Of a stretch of DNA of 64,000 nucleotides, positions 14,806 to 24,044 are shown piece by piece. Numbering within the stretch: the first letter of the stretch is position 1; each line of letters starts with the position of its first letter. The position numbers were made by a program, and so were the translations under genes. Below the pieces are notes generated by a model that did not search any database, had not been told where the DNA came from, and worked only from the letters and a program-made list of their open reading frames with translations. This stretch comes from Bacteroidota bacterium (GTDB lineage: Bacteria; Bacteroidota; Bacteroidia; Cytophagales; Cyclobacteriaceae), in NCBI GenBank assembly GCA_018267215.1, contig JAFDYX010000030.1:1-64000 (forward strand), given 5' to 3'.

Positions 14806-15579
14806 TTAGAATGAAATGTAATTTGAGTTGCCCCGACTGAAAATTTGTGGTCTGATCTGAAATGATTTTTCAATATTGTCGGCTGTTAAAACTTCTGCAG
14901 GTTTTCCGCGTGCCATCGCCTTCCCTTCGTGCAGCAACAAAATAGAATCTCCGAACTGAGAGGCCAAGTTCAAATCATGCACCACGCCTACTATCACTAA
15001 ATCATCTTTATGTTCCAGTTCAATCAGCTTGCGCATAAATTGATATTGGAAGTTTACGTCTAAGAATGTGAGCGGCTCATCGAGCAACAAAAAACGGAGC
15101 TTGCCCGGAACGGGATACCACACTTGCGACAGCACGCGGGCAAAATTTACGCGCTGCTTTTCGCCTCCGCTTAGCGTAGCATAATCGCGGTGCGCTAAGG
15201 CGACCACGTCAAAATAATCCATAGCCTGTGTGATGGCTTGTTCATCTGCCCTGGATGGATGTGTTGTAAAATGCGGATAGCGCCCCATCATCACTACCTC
15301 CCAAGCCTTCAGCGGAAAAGCAATCTCTGTGTGCTGTGAAAGTACAGCGCGGCAGCGGGCTAATTGCTGAAAAGAAAAATCAGTAGCCTTTTTGTTTTCA
15401 TACCAAACATTTCCACCCGTGGGGGCAATTTGTTTGCTGGCCACTTTAATGAGTGTTGACTTTCCCGATCCATTGGGACCGATAATCAGATTTATTTTGC
15501 CGGGATAAAAATCAACAGAAATACTGTCCAATAATTTTTTTGAACCCATCTGCACCGTTATGTTTTCCAGCCTCAGCAT
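14806..15579 (-). CDS. hmuV: Haem ABC transporter, ATP-binding protein
   Basis: A 257-residue ABC ATPase with Walker A GPNGSGKST (34-42), Q-loop region LSQHTEIAFPLKAWEVVMMGRYPH, signature LSGGEKQRV (about 137), and Walker B LLLDEPLTFLD followed by the switch histidine in VHDLNLAS. The MGRYPH segment and overall length fit the HmuV/BtuD/FecE group. Its ATG overlaps the permease stop by one base (TGATG), so the two are translationally coupled. It would energise import of haem across the inner membrane through HmuU. Confidence 0.88.
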   Translation of the reverse strand: MLRLENITVQMGSKKLLDSISVDFYPGKINLIIGPNGSGKSTLIKVASKQIAPTGGNVWYENKKATDFSFQQLARCRAVLSQHTEIAFPLKAWEVVMMGRYPHFTTHPSRADEQAITQAMDYFDVVALAHRDYATLSGGEKQRVNFARVLSQVWYPVPGKLRFLLLDEPLTFLDVNFQYQFMRKLIELEHKDDLVIVGVVHDLNLASQFGDSILLLHEGKAMARGKPAEVLTADNIEKSFQIRPQIFSRGNSNYISF

Positions 15580-16604
15580 CAGAAGTAATGTTTATTTCTT
15601 CGCAACAACAAAATAAATACAGGAACACCAATAACAGACGTAACAATGCCGATAGGCAACTCGGCAGGTGCCAGCAGCAGGCGTGCGGCCAAATCGGCCA
15701 GGCTCAGCAAAATGCCGCCCATCAGTGCGCTTCCAATCAACAAGAAACGGTTGTCAGAACCTTTCATCAGCCTGAGCAGATGAGGAACAATCAATCCTAC
15801 AAAACTGATCACACCAACAAAGGCAGTGGCAACGGCTACCAAACAAACTGTGATGGCCACCACACTTATTTTGAGTCGGTTGATGTTTACTCCTAAAAAT
15901 AAGGCTTCGTCTTCGCCCATGGCCAGTGCATTCAATGCTTTAGCATAACGCAAAGAAACAGCCAGGCATACCAGCGTGGAGATACCAATCAACAGTACAG
16001 AATTCCAACTCGACCCTGACAACGTACCTAAATTCCAAAATGTGATAGAGCGGGCTTGCGGATCGCGCGCCAAGTACGACATCAACCCCACACCGCTCAG
16101 GCAGAGGGCGTTTACTGCTATGCCCGTTAAAAGCAAAGAGATAACAGATTGTGTTCCTTCTTTTCTGTGCGACAGTGCAAAAACAAACACCGTTGCCATC
16201 GCGCCACCTGCGCTGGCGGCAATCGGCAGTGTCCACACACCGGCATTAAATTTAAACGTAGCGCCCAACACAAAATACAGAGAAGCACCAAATGCTGCTC
16301 CACTCGATGTGCCCACCAGCCCGGGCTCGACAATGGGGTTGCGAAACAAAGCCTGCATCAGCACGCCTGCCATAGCCAAGCTCGCTCCCACCAGCAAGCA
16401 TGAAATAGCACGCGGCAGCCGGATGTTGAGGAAGATGCGTTCATCGAGTGTGAGCTCGTGGCCGCCAAAATAATTAGACACTGAAGAAAATACATCGTGC
16501 AGGCTAATGACGATAGCGCCCCAACTCATTGAGCAAACAAAAACGATTGCCAGCGTTGTAGCCAGCAACCACCAAACAGATGTGTATCTTTTATTGAGCT
16601 GCAT
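15579..16604 (-). CDS. hmuU: FecCD-family ABC permease (haem)
   Basis: A 341-residue integral membrane protein with about ten hydrophobic segments. The family motifs are LNIRLPRAISCLLVGASLAMAGVLMQALFRNPIVEPGLVGTSSGAAFGA near the N-terminus and GVISFVGLIVPHLLRLMKGSDNRFLLIGSALMGG towards the C-terminus, which holds the coupling region to the ATPase. It is the transmembrane subunit for iron-siderophore, cobalamin or haem import. Haem is favoured by the adjacent HmuT-like binding protein. It overlaps hmuT by 14 bp. Confidence 0.88.
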   Translation of the reverse strand: MQLNKRYTSVWWLLATTLAIVFVCSMSWGAIVISLHDVFSSVSNYFGGHELTLDERIFLNIRLPRAISCLLVGASLAMAGVLMQALFRNPIVEPGLVGTSSGAAFGASLYFVLGATFKFNAGVWTLPIAASAGGAMATVFVFALSHRKEGTQSVISLLLTGIAVNALCLSGVGLMSYLARDPQARSITFWNLGTLSGSSWNSVLLIGISTLVCLAVSLRYAKALNALAMGEDEALFLGVNINRLKISVVAITVCLVAVATAFVGVISFVGLIVPHLLRLMKGSDNRFLLIGSALMGGILLSLADLAARLLLAPAELPIGIVTSVIGVPVFILLLRRNKHYF

Positions 16605-17478
16605 GCTGACGAATCAGCTTTTGTAAGTTCAACACGATAGCACCGGTACGCGGGCCGAGGTACACCATGTCATGTTCTTCCACACGGAAAATACGATTGC
16701 TCTTAGCCGCCTTGGTGCCTGCCACTCCCGGCAATTCTTTGATCTTATCCAACGAGCCTAACTGGTCGTAACCAAAGTCGGTGAGCAAAAGCACATCGGG
16801 ATCAGTTTTGGCTACCACCTCGGGCGAGAGTTGCATCATGCCCCGCTCGCCATCGAGTGTAATCTCACCACCGGCCCACTCAATCAGTTTGGCCGATGTA
16901 GAATGTTTGGTCATGGTAAGATAGACATTGTTCGCTCTTCCGAAATGAATGATCATCACGGTAGGTTTGTCTTTTAAAGTGGTGGCCGCATCTAACGCTG
17001 TCTTCATGTCGGCATCTAATTTTTCATTCAGAGAATCGGCTTGTTTTTTCTTATTGAAATAATCGCCCATCTCGGAGGTCAATGCTTTGGCTGAGGCTAT
17101 GTCTTCGCCTTTTGTTTTAAAAACCAGCATCGGAATTTTTAAGTCGCTCAGTTGTTTCATTACCTGCTCAGGCCCTACGTTGTTGTCGTGGATGATGAGC
17201 GTGGGCTTCATGGAGAGAATCCCTTCGGCACTTAGTGCGCGATGATACCCTACCGTTGTCAGTTTTTTTATTTCGGGCGGGTAGGTGCTGGATAAATCCA
17301 CCGCTACCAGATTTTGCTGAGCACCCAAGGCAAAAATGATTTCGTTGTATTGTTTAGACAGGCAAACGATGCGTACCGGGTTTTCTTCTTTTTGATTTTT
17401 GTTACCAAACCGTCCGCAAGAAACGAGCACTGCGGTAGATAAAAAGAGAGCTAAATAATTTTTCATATCCTTCATCAT
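16591..17478 (-). CDS. hmuT: Haem-binding lipoprotein of the ABC importer
   Basis: A substrate-binding protein of about 295 residues with a lipoprotein signal (LFLSTAVLVSC). VDLSSTYPPEIKKLTTVGYHRALSAEGILSMKPTLII is very close to the HmuT/HutB haem-binding family, where VGYxRxLSAEGxLSL is diagnostic, and GPRTGAIV near the end also fits. The YHR tyrosine is a candidate haem ligand. I prefer ATG 17478 (or 17475/17466) to a TTG at 17496, because the latter falls inside an inverted repeat. Cobalamin-binding BtuF is the main alternative; the ALSAEG motif argues for haem. Confidence 0.85.
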   Translation of the reverse strand: MMKDMKNYLALFLSTAVLVSCGRFGNKNQKEENPVRIVCLSKQYNEIIFALGAQQNLVAVDLSSTYPPEIKKLTTVGYHRALSAEGILSMKPTLIIHDNNVGPEQVMKQLSDLKIPMLVFKTKGEDIASAKALTSEMGDYFNKKKQADSLNEKLDADMKTALDAATTLKDKPTVMIIHFGRANNVYLTMTKHSTSAKLIEWAGGEITLDGERGMMQLSPEVVAKTDPDVLLLTDFGYDQLGSLDKIKELPGVAGTKAAKSNRIFRVEEHDMVYLGPRTGAIVLNLQKLIRQHAAQ

Positions 17479-17487
17479 TTTTAAAAA

Positions 17488-17535
17488 TGACTGCAAGCTA
17501 TCTTCCTGTTAAAGTTCCGCAATAGCCTGCAGTCA
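17488..17535 (-). repeat. Inverted repeat between the TonB receptor and hmuT
   Basis: TGACTGCAAGCTAT (17488-17501) and ATAGCCTGCAGTCA (17522-17535) pair over 14 positions with one mismatch around a 20-base loop. It fills most of the gap between the receptor stop and the hmuT start. There is no T-tract after it on the minus strand. It could set receptor-to-transporter expression ratio by mRNA processing or 3'-end protection. Confidence 0.55.
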
Positions 17536-17542
17536 TCGTCAG

Positions 17543-19921
17543 TTAGAAAATATATTTTAAGTTAATGCCTCCAAAATAATTTACCCATCTCGGCCCGGGA
17601 ATATACGTATCGGGTTGTTGGTTGATAAACACCATCTGATAGTACTGCTTACTGGCTATGTTGTTCACGCCAAAGTAAACATCGGCATCAAAGTGTTTGC
17701 CCAGCGACTTGCGAAAGCCAATCTTGGAGTTGATCAGATCGTACGCGTTTGTCATCATCGTGCCGTCTGAGGTGATCGGCATGGCATCGCGGTGCATATA
17801 AACCACGTTAAAATAAATTCCTTGATTGGAAGTAATGTCAACTCCGGCATTGTACACATTCTTGGGCACACCGGCTACGGCTTTTCCGGTATAATCCACC
17901 GGTGCTGTCAGTGCGTTATTCTGATAGGTAAAGTTTTTGTATTTAAAATCAGAATATGTGTAATTGATGAACGGCCGCACCGAGCGGAGCAATCCTCTAT
18001 CCGACTGATAAGCATTGTACCAAACCATCGCTTCTACTCCGTTGTTGTCCAACTCTCCGCTGTTAACAGTATAAGTATAGAGCGTGGCCGTTCCGGCTGA
18101 ATTAGGTACTGCTACGGTAGTCATCTTATTGGAAAAAGTTGCGCTGAAGTAAGCGAAAGTATAATCCAGTTTTCCGTTAAACAAATTTCCCTTCGATCCG
18201 ATTTCTACCTGCTGACCTAATTCCGGTTTCAGTCCTGTATTCACAGTTCCGGCTAAAGGAGTGTAGATATTTGAAGAGACCGGAGCTTTAAAGCCTTGCG
18301 TGTAGGATGCATACAGCGACAGGTTTTTGTTTACCAACTTGCTGAGGGCAACAGAAGGCGACAGCATGTTGGTGTAGTTGACGGCATAAGTAGTTGGCAC
18401 TGTGTTGCCCGGCACGTTGTTGGCGGGTAGATATAATTTATCGTACAACATAATGTTCATGTTACTGGAGCCCACTCCGGCTGTGATACTATATTGATGA
18501 GGCAGGGCAAGTGTCCACTGGGTAAAGATGGAATACGTGGAGTTGATAGAGGTCTGGTTGCTGCGCATGTTGCCGATAATATTGTATCCGGTAGGGTTGG
18601 CATTGTTGGTAGTCATCGCGTAAGCAAGGGTTTGCGCATATTGCCGTTGTGCCTCCACACCGGTGATGCCTGATAACGTGATTTCATCTCCGAGATTGAA
18701 CCTGAAATTAAAAGTAGATCGGAGGCCGAAATTAAATGGCGCCTTGTCTGTCCATCCGCCTGCCGAGCTGGAGTTGTTGCTCATGCCCGAACCAAAAAAG
18801 GTAGTGAAGTTGGAAACCTTTTCGCTGAATTTATACGTGTGACCAACACCGGCACGGAAACTAATGATGTTAGAGTGTGCATCATTTTTAATATAAAAAG
18901 GATTGCCGCTATAATTCAATGTATCGTACTGGGCTTTGGAAAGTTCTCCGTTGCGCTGGTCATAGCTGCTGCTATAACCTACATAAGTTGTCAGCGATTG
19001 TTTTTCGTTGAGTTGAAAATCGCCCATCATGTTCACAAAATTTTTAGTGGAATTAGTATGCGGCATAAACCCATCAAATTTCTGATTGCCGTAGTTTACA
19101 AGAATGGAAGAATTATGCCCACCAATTTGCAAAGTGCTGGTAGATCTTCGCAGTCCATAGGAACCAAACATAGTGTTTTGGCTCAACGATGTTTTGTTGG
19201 GTTGCGCCTTCACGGTTTGCATATTTACCACACCCGAAACGGCTAATCCATAAAGTGTACCGGAAGGACCTTTGACAATCTCTACATTATTGACCGATCC
19301 GAAATCTATGTCGTCTAATACGGTGATGCCCTCAGCATCTGTAACGGGGATTCCGTTCAGATATGCTTTAATGCCCATGCCATCGAAGTTGCTGTTCGTG
19401 CCGCGTACACCGGGGCCTCCTGCGCCATAGCCGCGAATATTAAATTGCTGCCCGCCCGACACCGTTCTGCGTTGCATAAACACACCGGGCACGTTGGCAT
19501 TGATGGCATCATCTAAAAATAAGCCCGTGCTGCGCCTGATCTCCACTTCACCTAATTTAGAGATAGAGGCAGGTTGGTTAAGCACTAATTTATTTTGATT
19601 GGATGTGGCGGTAATCTCAACGCCTTCAAGTATTACGGTAGAGGCAGCCAAATGAAACGACAACTCTTCCGCACAATCCTTGATTGTGGCCGACTGAGTT
19701 TCAAACCCGATGTGCGAAACTGAAACCACGCCACCGGTTTTACAGTCAACAGAAAACTGGCCGCTGGCATCGGTAGTGGCAGCAGCCTGGTTGTCTATCT
19801 TGATGGTAGCATCAGTTATCGGCACACCGTTGCTGTCTGTCACTCTTCCTTTCAGTGTTTGGGCACAGATCACAGAAGATATGCCCGTTAGAAATAGTAT
19901 TGTAAAAAATAGATGTTTCAT
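17543..19921 (-). CDS. TonB-dependent outer-membrane receptor, probably for haem
   Basis: A 792-residue outer-membrane receptor. It has a signal peptide (MKHLFFTILFLTGISSVICAQ), a carboxypeptidase regulatory-like beta-sandwich domain (about 22-105, LKGRVTDSNGVPITDATIKI), a plug (about 115-225, NQPASISKLGEVEIRRSTGLFLDDAINANVPGVFMQRRT ... VEIVKGPSGTLYGLAVSGVVNM) and a 22-strand-type barrel ending in aromatic F (INLKYIF). The downstream hmuTUV genes on the same strand imply haem, or a siderophore, as ligand. There is no SusD partner, so it is not a SusC-type glycan receptor. Transcribed ahead of hmuT with a 14-bp inverted repeat between them. Confidence 0.88.
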   Translation of the reverse strand: MKHLFFTILFLTGISSVICAQTLKGRVTDSNGVPITDATIKIDNQAAATTDASGQFSVDCKTGGVVSVSHIGFETQSATIKDCAEELSFHLAASTVILEGVEITATSNQNKLVLNQPASISKLGEVEIRRSTGLFLDDAINANVPGVFMQRRTVSGGQQFNIRGYGAGGPGVRGTNSNFDGMGIKAYLNGIPVTDAEGITVLDDIDFGSVNNVEIVKGPSGTLYGLAVSGVVNMQTVKAQPNKTSLSQNTMFGSYGLRRSTSTLQIGGHNSSILVNYGNQKFDGFMPHTNSTKNFVNMMGDFQLNEKQSLTTYVGYSSSYDQRNGELSKAQYDTLNYSGNPFYIKNDAHSNIISFRAGVGHTYKFSEKVSNFTTFFGSGMSNNSSSAGGWTDKAPFNFGLRSTFNFRFNLGDEITLSGITGVEAQRQYAQTLAYAMTTNNANPTGYNIIGNMRSNQTSINSTYSIFTQWTLALPHQYSITAGVGSSNMNIMLYDKLYLPANNVPGNTVPTTYAVNYTNMLSPSVALSKLVNKNLSLYASYTQGFKAPVSSNIYTPLAGTVNTGLKPELGQQVEIGSKGNLFNGKLDYTFAYFSATFSNKMTTVAVPNSAGTATLYTYTVNSGELDNNGVEAMVWYNAYQSDRGLLRSVRPFINYTYSDFKYKNFTYQNNALTAPVDYTGKAVAGVPKNVYNAGVDITSNQGIYFNVVYMHRDAMPITSDGTMMTNAYDLINSKIGFRKSLGKHFDADVYFGVNNIASKQYYQMVFINQQPDTYIPGPRWVNYFGGINLKYIF

Positions 19922-20026
19922 TCTTTTCGATTTTGATAATTAACATTACCCATAGCGGGTGATGGAAGTATAAAATAATAGAGCAGGCTACCTTGTTAGG
20001 TGCTGCTTGTTGCATTAGCAGAAAAA

Positions 20027-20524
20027 TCAGGAAATACTTCGAGGAGGCGGGGTGGACAGATCGGGAGTTGTTGAAATGTAAAAAACAGGATGTGTATCTG
20101 TTGTTATGGCATCCCGGTAAATAGTGCATGCGCATGCATATATTTCGATGGGTTGATAAAATTGTATGTAGGGTGTAAGGTTGCTGCGCTCACCATGGCC
20201 AAACTGACCTAGATACGAGCGCATCATTTCTTCTAAACTGTCATTCTCGCAATAGATCTCTACTGTATTGTCTTTATGTACAATGTTAGCTACATCATAC
20301 ATCTTCCCGTCTTTCTCAAACTCAATATCTTGTTCCGTCCATTGGATGTTTTGAAATTCTTCATTTGTAAACACTAACACAGTTGATTTCGATTCGGTCT
20401 CTTTCACCCGTTGTTGGAAAGTATTCTGGTGCGAGGTTAAAAACAAACCAAAAAAAATACCCGACAAACTCAGCACATAAGGCAACAACAATATGGCCAG
20501 TGCTATGTGTGTTTTAGTTTTCAT
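20027..20524 (-). CDS. Hypothetical membrane-anchored protein upstream of the haem receptor
   Basis: A 165-residue protein with one N-terminal membrane segment (about 8-31, IALAILLLPYVLSLSGIFFGLF), followed by an extracytoplasmic part with FTNEEFQNIQWTEQDIEFEKDGKMYDVANI and a Cys pair in YACACTIY. The C-terminus is Pro-rich (TPPPRSIS). Small proteins of this look are commonly found next to TonB receptors for metals in Bacteroidota, but I do not know a function. It precedes the receptor by about 105 bp on the same strand; a hairpin with arms AGCAG-ACCT and AGGT-CTGCT lies in that gap (19982-20008). Confidence 0.6.
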   Translation of the reverse strand: MKTKTHIALAILLLPYVLSLSGIFFGLFLTSHQNTFQQRVKETESKSTVLVFTNEEFQNIQWTEQDIEFEKDGKMYDVANIVHKDNTVEIYCENDSLEEMMRSYLGQFGHGERSNLTPYIQFYQPIEIYACACTIYRDAITTDTHPVFYISTTPDLSTPPPRSIS

Positions 20525-20581
20525 TACACAACAAGCATAATGAATCGGCAGCGAAATAAAAATACTATATGATACGATCGG

Positions 20582-21373
20582 TTATTTCCTGTAGTACCCC
20601 ATGGCCTCGGGCATCCAACTTTCTAAGTCTCTGATGCGGGTTTCATCGCTGGGGTGTGTGCTCAGAAATTCCGGTGGCTTTTGGCCTGTGTTCATGTCTA
20701 TCATCCGTTTCCAAAATGCCGGAGCTAAGTTGGGGTCATAGCCTGCCATGGCCATAAAAATAAGGCCGATATGGTCTGCCTCCGATTCGTGCTGGCGCGA
20801 AAATTTCAGCATCCCGATGTTAGAGCCTGCTCCTATTGCCTGCATCAGCAACTGGGTTGTGGCCGTTGGGTTTTGACCCATAGCAGCGCTGAGTGCCGTC
20901 ATACCGAATTGTTGTATCAGACCCTGGCTCATGCGCTCGCGGCCATGGTTGGCAATGGCATGTGCTACTTCATGACCCATCACTACGGCTATGCCGTTTT
21001 CATCTTTGCAGATAGGCAGAATGGCCGTGTAGAACGCAACTTTGCCGCCCGGCATACACCACGCGTTCACGGTTTTATCATCTTGAATGAGGTTAAATTC
21101 CCAATTAAATCCGGCTAATTGGCTGCTCCATCCTTTGCTGGCCATGTATTGTTCTACTGCCCCTTGTATGCGCTTCCCTACCCGTTTAATCATGTTAGTT
21201 TGCTCCACATTGGTAGAGAGCGGCCCTTTTCTGATCACGTCTTGATATTGTGTGGCCGACATGGTGTTGATCTCAGAACTGGAAACCAGATCGAGTTGTT
21301 TTCTGCCGGTAACAGGAACGGTGGCACATGATTGAATGAGTAAGAAGACGACAAGTAGAAAATGAATTTTCAT
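20582..21373 (-). CDS. M48 family metalloprotease, lipoprotein
   Basis: A 263-residue periplasmic zinc protease. The signal peptide ends in the lipobox LLIQSC, and I start at ATG 21373 because it directly precedes that signal. The active site HEVAH (about 131-135) sits in VMGHEVAHAIANHG, and the third ligand glutamate in QHESEADHIG. CMPGGKVAFYTAIL before it is typical of the BepA/LoiP-like M48C group, which degrade or refold misassembled outer-membrane proteins. WMPEAMGYYRK at the end is usual for short Bacteroidota members without TPR repeats. Divergent from the FAH-family gene. Confidence 0.88.
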   Translation of the reverse strand: MKIHFLLVVFLLIQSCATVPVTGRKQLDLVSSSEINTMSATQYQDVIRKGPLSTNVEQTNMIKRVGKRIQGAVEQYMASKGWSSQLAGFNWEFNLIQDDKTVNAWCMPGGKVAFYTAILPICKDENGIAVVMGHEVAHAIANHGRERMSQGLIQQFGMTALSAAMGQNPTATTQLLMQAIGAGSNIGMLKFSRQHESEADHIGLIFMAMAGYDPNLAPAFWKRMIDMNTGQKPPEFLSTHPSDETRIRDLESWMPEAMGYYRK

Positions 21374-21466
21374 GCGATGAATTTTTGTGCAAGATACAGG
21401 TTTCAATTTTCAAGTTACAAGTTGCCTAATCTGTGATTGATGTTTACTTTTACACAAACTTTTGTC

Positions 21467-22081
21467 ATGAGGATTTTTGCCATCGGCCGGAATTATGCCG
21501 AGCACATCAAAGAATTGAATAACGAAAGGCCTGCCGAGCCTGTCATTTTTACGAAACCGGATACGGCCATCCTTAAAAATGGATCGCCTTTTTATTATCC
21601 TGATTTCTCGAAAGACATTCATCACGAAATCGAGTTAGTGCTGAAGGTCTGCAAAGAAGGGAAAAACATTGAAGAAAAATTTGCGGGCAACTATTTTGAT
21701 TCCATCGGTTTGGGGATTGATTTTACCGCCCGCGACCTGCAGCAAAAAGCCAAAGAAAAAGGATTGCCGTGGGACATCGCCAAAGGTTTTAACAGCTCCG
21801 CCCCGCTCTCAGATAAATTCATCCCGGTTGCTGCATTTAAAAACTTACACGACATCAATTTTAAATTGGAAATAGATGGCGAAACTAAACAACAAGGCAA
21901 CACCAGTTTGATGCTGTTTAGCTTCAACTACATTATCTCCTACTTATCAAAATTTTTTACGCTACGCACAGGCGACCTCGTTTTTACCGGCACACCTCAG
22001 GGCGTTGGCCCTATAAAAATCGGGAACAAACTGACGGGCTACCTTGAAGATGAAAAATTGTTGGAATTTGAAGTTAAGTAA
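21467..22081 (+). CDS. Fumarylacetoacetate hydrolase (FAH) family protein
   Basis: A 204-residue member of the FAH superfamily. MRIFAIGRNYAEHIKELNNERPAEPVIFTKPDTAIL is the conserved entry, HHEIELVLKVCKEGKN carries the metal-binding Glu residues, and DLVFTGTPQGVGPIKIGNKL is the conserved end. Relatives are acylpyruvate hydrolases, oxaloacetate decarboxylases or tautomerases; small cytosolic forms like this act on acylpyruvate- or oxaloacetate-type substrates. I start at ATG 21467, where the family begins, rather than a TTG 30 bp upstream. The end overlaps the start of the M23 peptidase gene by about 32 bp. Confidence 0.85.
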   Translation: MRIFAIGRNYAEHIKELNNERPAEPVIFTKPDTAILKNGSPFYYPDFSKDIHHEIELVLKVCKEGKNIEEKFAGNYFDSIGLGIDFTARDLQQKAKEKGLPWDIAKGFNSSAPLSDKFIPVAAFKNLHDINFKLEIDGETKQQGNTSLMLFSFNYIISYLSKFFTLRTGDLVFTGTPQGVGPIKIGNKLTGYLEDEKLLEFEVK

Positions 22082-23975
22082 ACTCCTGTTGCTTGGGTGC
22101 ACTGTTGTTGCACATGCGGCACTTAGCCAGTTGAGCCCCGATAAAACGCTGCCTTCCCCGAAGGTAGTGATCAGTGAGCCCTACCTGTTCCCCATTAATC
22201 CGGGCAGCCAAAACGCGCTCACCGGAACGATGGGCGAATTGCGCTCTACCCACCTCCACACCGGCATAGACATACGCACCAATAACATGACTGGCTTGCC
22301 CGTGCGGGCCACACAAAGAGGATACATCAACCGCGTGATTGTAGGAACGTATGGCTATGGCCACGCGATTTTTATCAAACACCCGGATGGCAACGAATCG
22401 GTATATGGGCACCTCGATCGTTTCAATGGAAAGTTGGGTCAATTCATTTTAAAAAAGCAGTACGAAAAAAAATCGTTTGACATAGACCTTGAATTGAAGC
22501 CCGATCAGTTTCCGATTAACAAGGGAGATACCATTGCCTTCTCCGGCAACACGGGCGGCTCTGCAGGGCCGCACCTTCACTTCGAAATTCGCGACAATGA
22601 CAACCATGCGCTGAATCCGCTTGATTTTAAGTTTACGGAAATCAACGATGTGCTGGCTCCGGTCATTCAAAAAATAGCATTGCGCACAATGAATGAAGGT
22701 GCGCGCATCAACCACCAATTTGGGCGAAAAGAATATGTGCCTTACAAAAATGGCAACGACTACTACCTGGCACAACCAGTTCTTGCCACCGGCAAGATCG
22801 GCATAGAACTGTTGGCCTACGACCGCACTGATTTTTCGGGGTTTCGCTGCGGCATCAATGAAATAGAAATTCGCATAGACAGCCAACGGGTATTCATTCA
22901 AAAAATAGATAAAGTAAGTTTTGAAAAAAATAGACAAATAGCTTCCATCGTTGACTATGAAGTTTTAAAAACACGGGGCGTGCGTTTTAACAAACTCTAT
23001 CGGGAAGACGGCAACCAGATGACTTTCTATCAGCCGTTAACAGACCATGGCTTTGTGTATGTAACTGACAAAAAAAGACAAGTAGAAATTCGACTGACTG
23101 ACAGCTACGGCAACACCAGCCGCCTGCACCTTACGCTCGAACCGCAGGGAGAAGAAAAAAATACTACCACCTTCCATAGTCTTTTGTCCACTCGTCAGTC
23201 AGTGGAAGAAAATATTCTCAAACTTACTGTGCCCTGCGGTCAGCGTGAGATAACTTTTTTTGAAAAGGGAACTGCTCAACAAAAGAATCCAACCTACGTT
23301 CGTGGCGGAGAGGCCGTGTATCTGCTCAATATGTTCAACTCCATCCCCGACTCCGCCCAGACGTGTGGAGGCATGATCCGCTTCAACGTACAAGATGCCA
23401 TTCCTTCGGGTATCCGCTACACTTATTATAGCGATTGGGCTATTCTCCGTTTCACGCCCGAGTCTCTTTATGATACATTGTACCTCGAACAAAGCAAGAG
23501 AGTTGTTAACGAACAAACCATTTACTCGCTTGGCAATGCGCTCAATCCCTTGCGCACCGAAATAAATGTTACGCTAAAGCCATCGGATGAAAAATCTTCA
23601 TCTCGCCTTTCGGTTTACCGCAACACCGGCAGGTACTATGAATACCTTGGTGGCCGATGGGATAATGGAGCCATTCAATTCAAAACAAAAGAATTGGGCG
23701 ACTTTGTGCTGATGGCAGATTCAGTTGCCCCGCTCGTGCACCGCATCCGTTGCAACTCGCAATCGGCTTGGTTCAGGATTATGGATAACCTGTCGGGCAT
23801 AGATTCTTTTCAAGCTACGATAAATGGAGAGTGGCTGTTGATGAAGTATGATTACAAGACCGGCATTTTACAATCAGAAAAATTAGACAATTCAAAACTA
23901 CTGCAGGGGGATTTCGAGTTGAAAGTAACAGACCGGAGCGGGAATGAGAGAGTTTATCGGCAGAGAATACTTTAG
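22050..23975 (+). CDS. M23 family metallopeptidase (LytM domain), exported
   Basis: An exported protein of 641 residues, from ATG 22050, with a signal sequence (LLLLGCTVVAHAALS). The LytM/M23 domain is N-terminal (about 45-200): THLHTGIDIRT supplies the first His and Asp ligands, and GPHLHFEI (about 172-179) the HxH pair; GYGHAIFIKHPDGNESVYGHLDRF lies between. The large C-terminal part (about 210-640) is beta-rich, with Ig-like pieces such as KVTDRSGNERVYRQRIL. M23 enzymes cut peptidoglycan cross-bridges or activate other hydrolases. Bacteroidota proteins with this long tail are common, and the tail's role is unknown. The start lies within the FAH gene, so translation is coupled. Confidence 0.87.
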   Translation: MKNCWNLKLSKLLLLGCTVVAHAALSQLSPDKTLPSPKVVISEPYLFPINPGSQNALTGTMGELRSTHLHTGIDIRTNNMTGLPVRATQRGYINRVIVGTYGYGHAIFIKHPDGNESVYGHLDRFNGKLGQFILKKQYEKKSFDIDLELKPDQFPINKGDTIAFSGNTGGSAGPHLHFEIRDNDNHALNPLDFKFTEINDVLAPVIQKIALRTMNEGARINHQFGRKEYVPYKNGNDYYLAQPVLATGKIGIELLAYDRTDFSGFRCGINEIEIRIDSQRVFIQKIDKVSFEKNRQIASIVDYEVLKTRGVRFNKLYREDGNQMTFYQPLTDHGFVYVTDKKRQVEIRLTDSYGNTSRLHLTLEPQGEEKNTTTFHSLLSTRQSVEENILKLTVPCGQREITFFEKGTAQQKNPTYVRGGEAVYLLNMFNSIPDSAQTCGGMIRFNVQDAIPSGIRYTYYSDWAILRFTPESLYDTLYLEQSKRVVNEQTIYSLGNALNPLRTEINVTLKPSDEKSSSRLSVYRNTGRYYEYLGGRWDNGAIQFKTKELGDFVLMADSVAPLVHRIRCNSQSAWFRIMDNLSGIDSFQATINGEWLLMKYDYKTGILQSEKLDNSKLLQGDFELKVTDRSGNERVYRQRIL

Positions 23976-24044
23976 CAGGAATGAGGAACTCCTGTATTTT
24001 ATCATTGTCGTTTTCAAATTCGTATAAATAAAACCTAAAGCACC

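Noticed and set aside
14806-17478. ABC importer as a cobalamin (BtuCDF) system
   Set aside because: The binding protein has the VGYxRALSAEG signature of haem-binding HmuT proteins, and no cobalamin genes or riboswitch are visible nearby.
17543-19921. TonB receptor as a SusC glycan importer
   Set aside because: There is no SusD gene, the protein is shorter than typical SusC (about 1000 residues), and haem transporter genes follow it.
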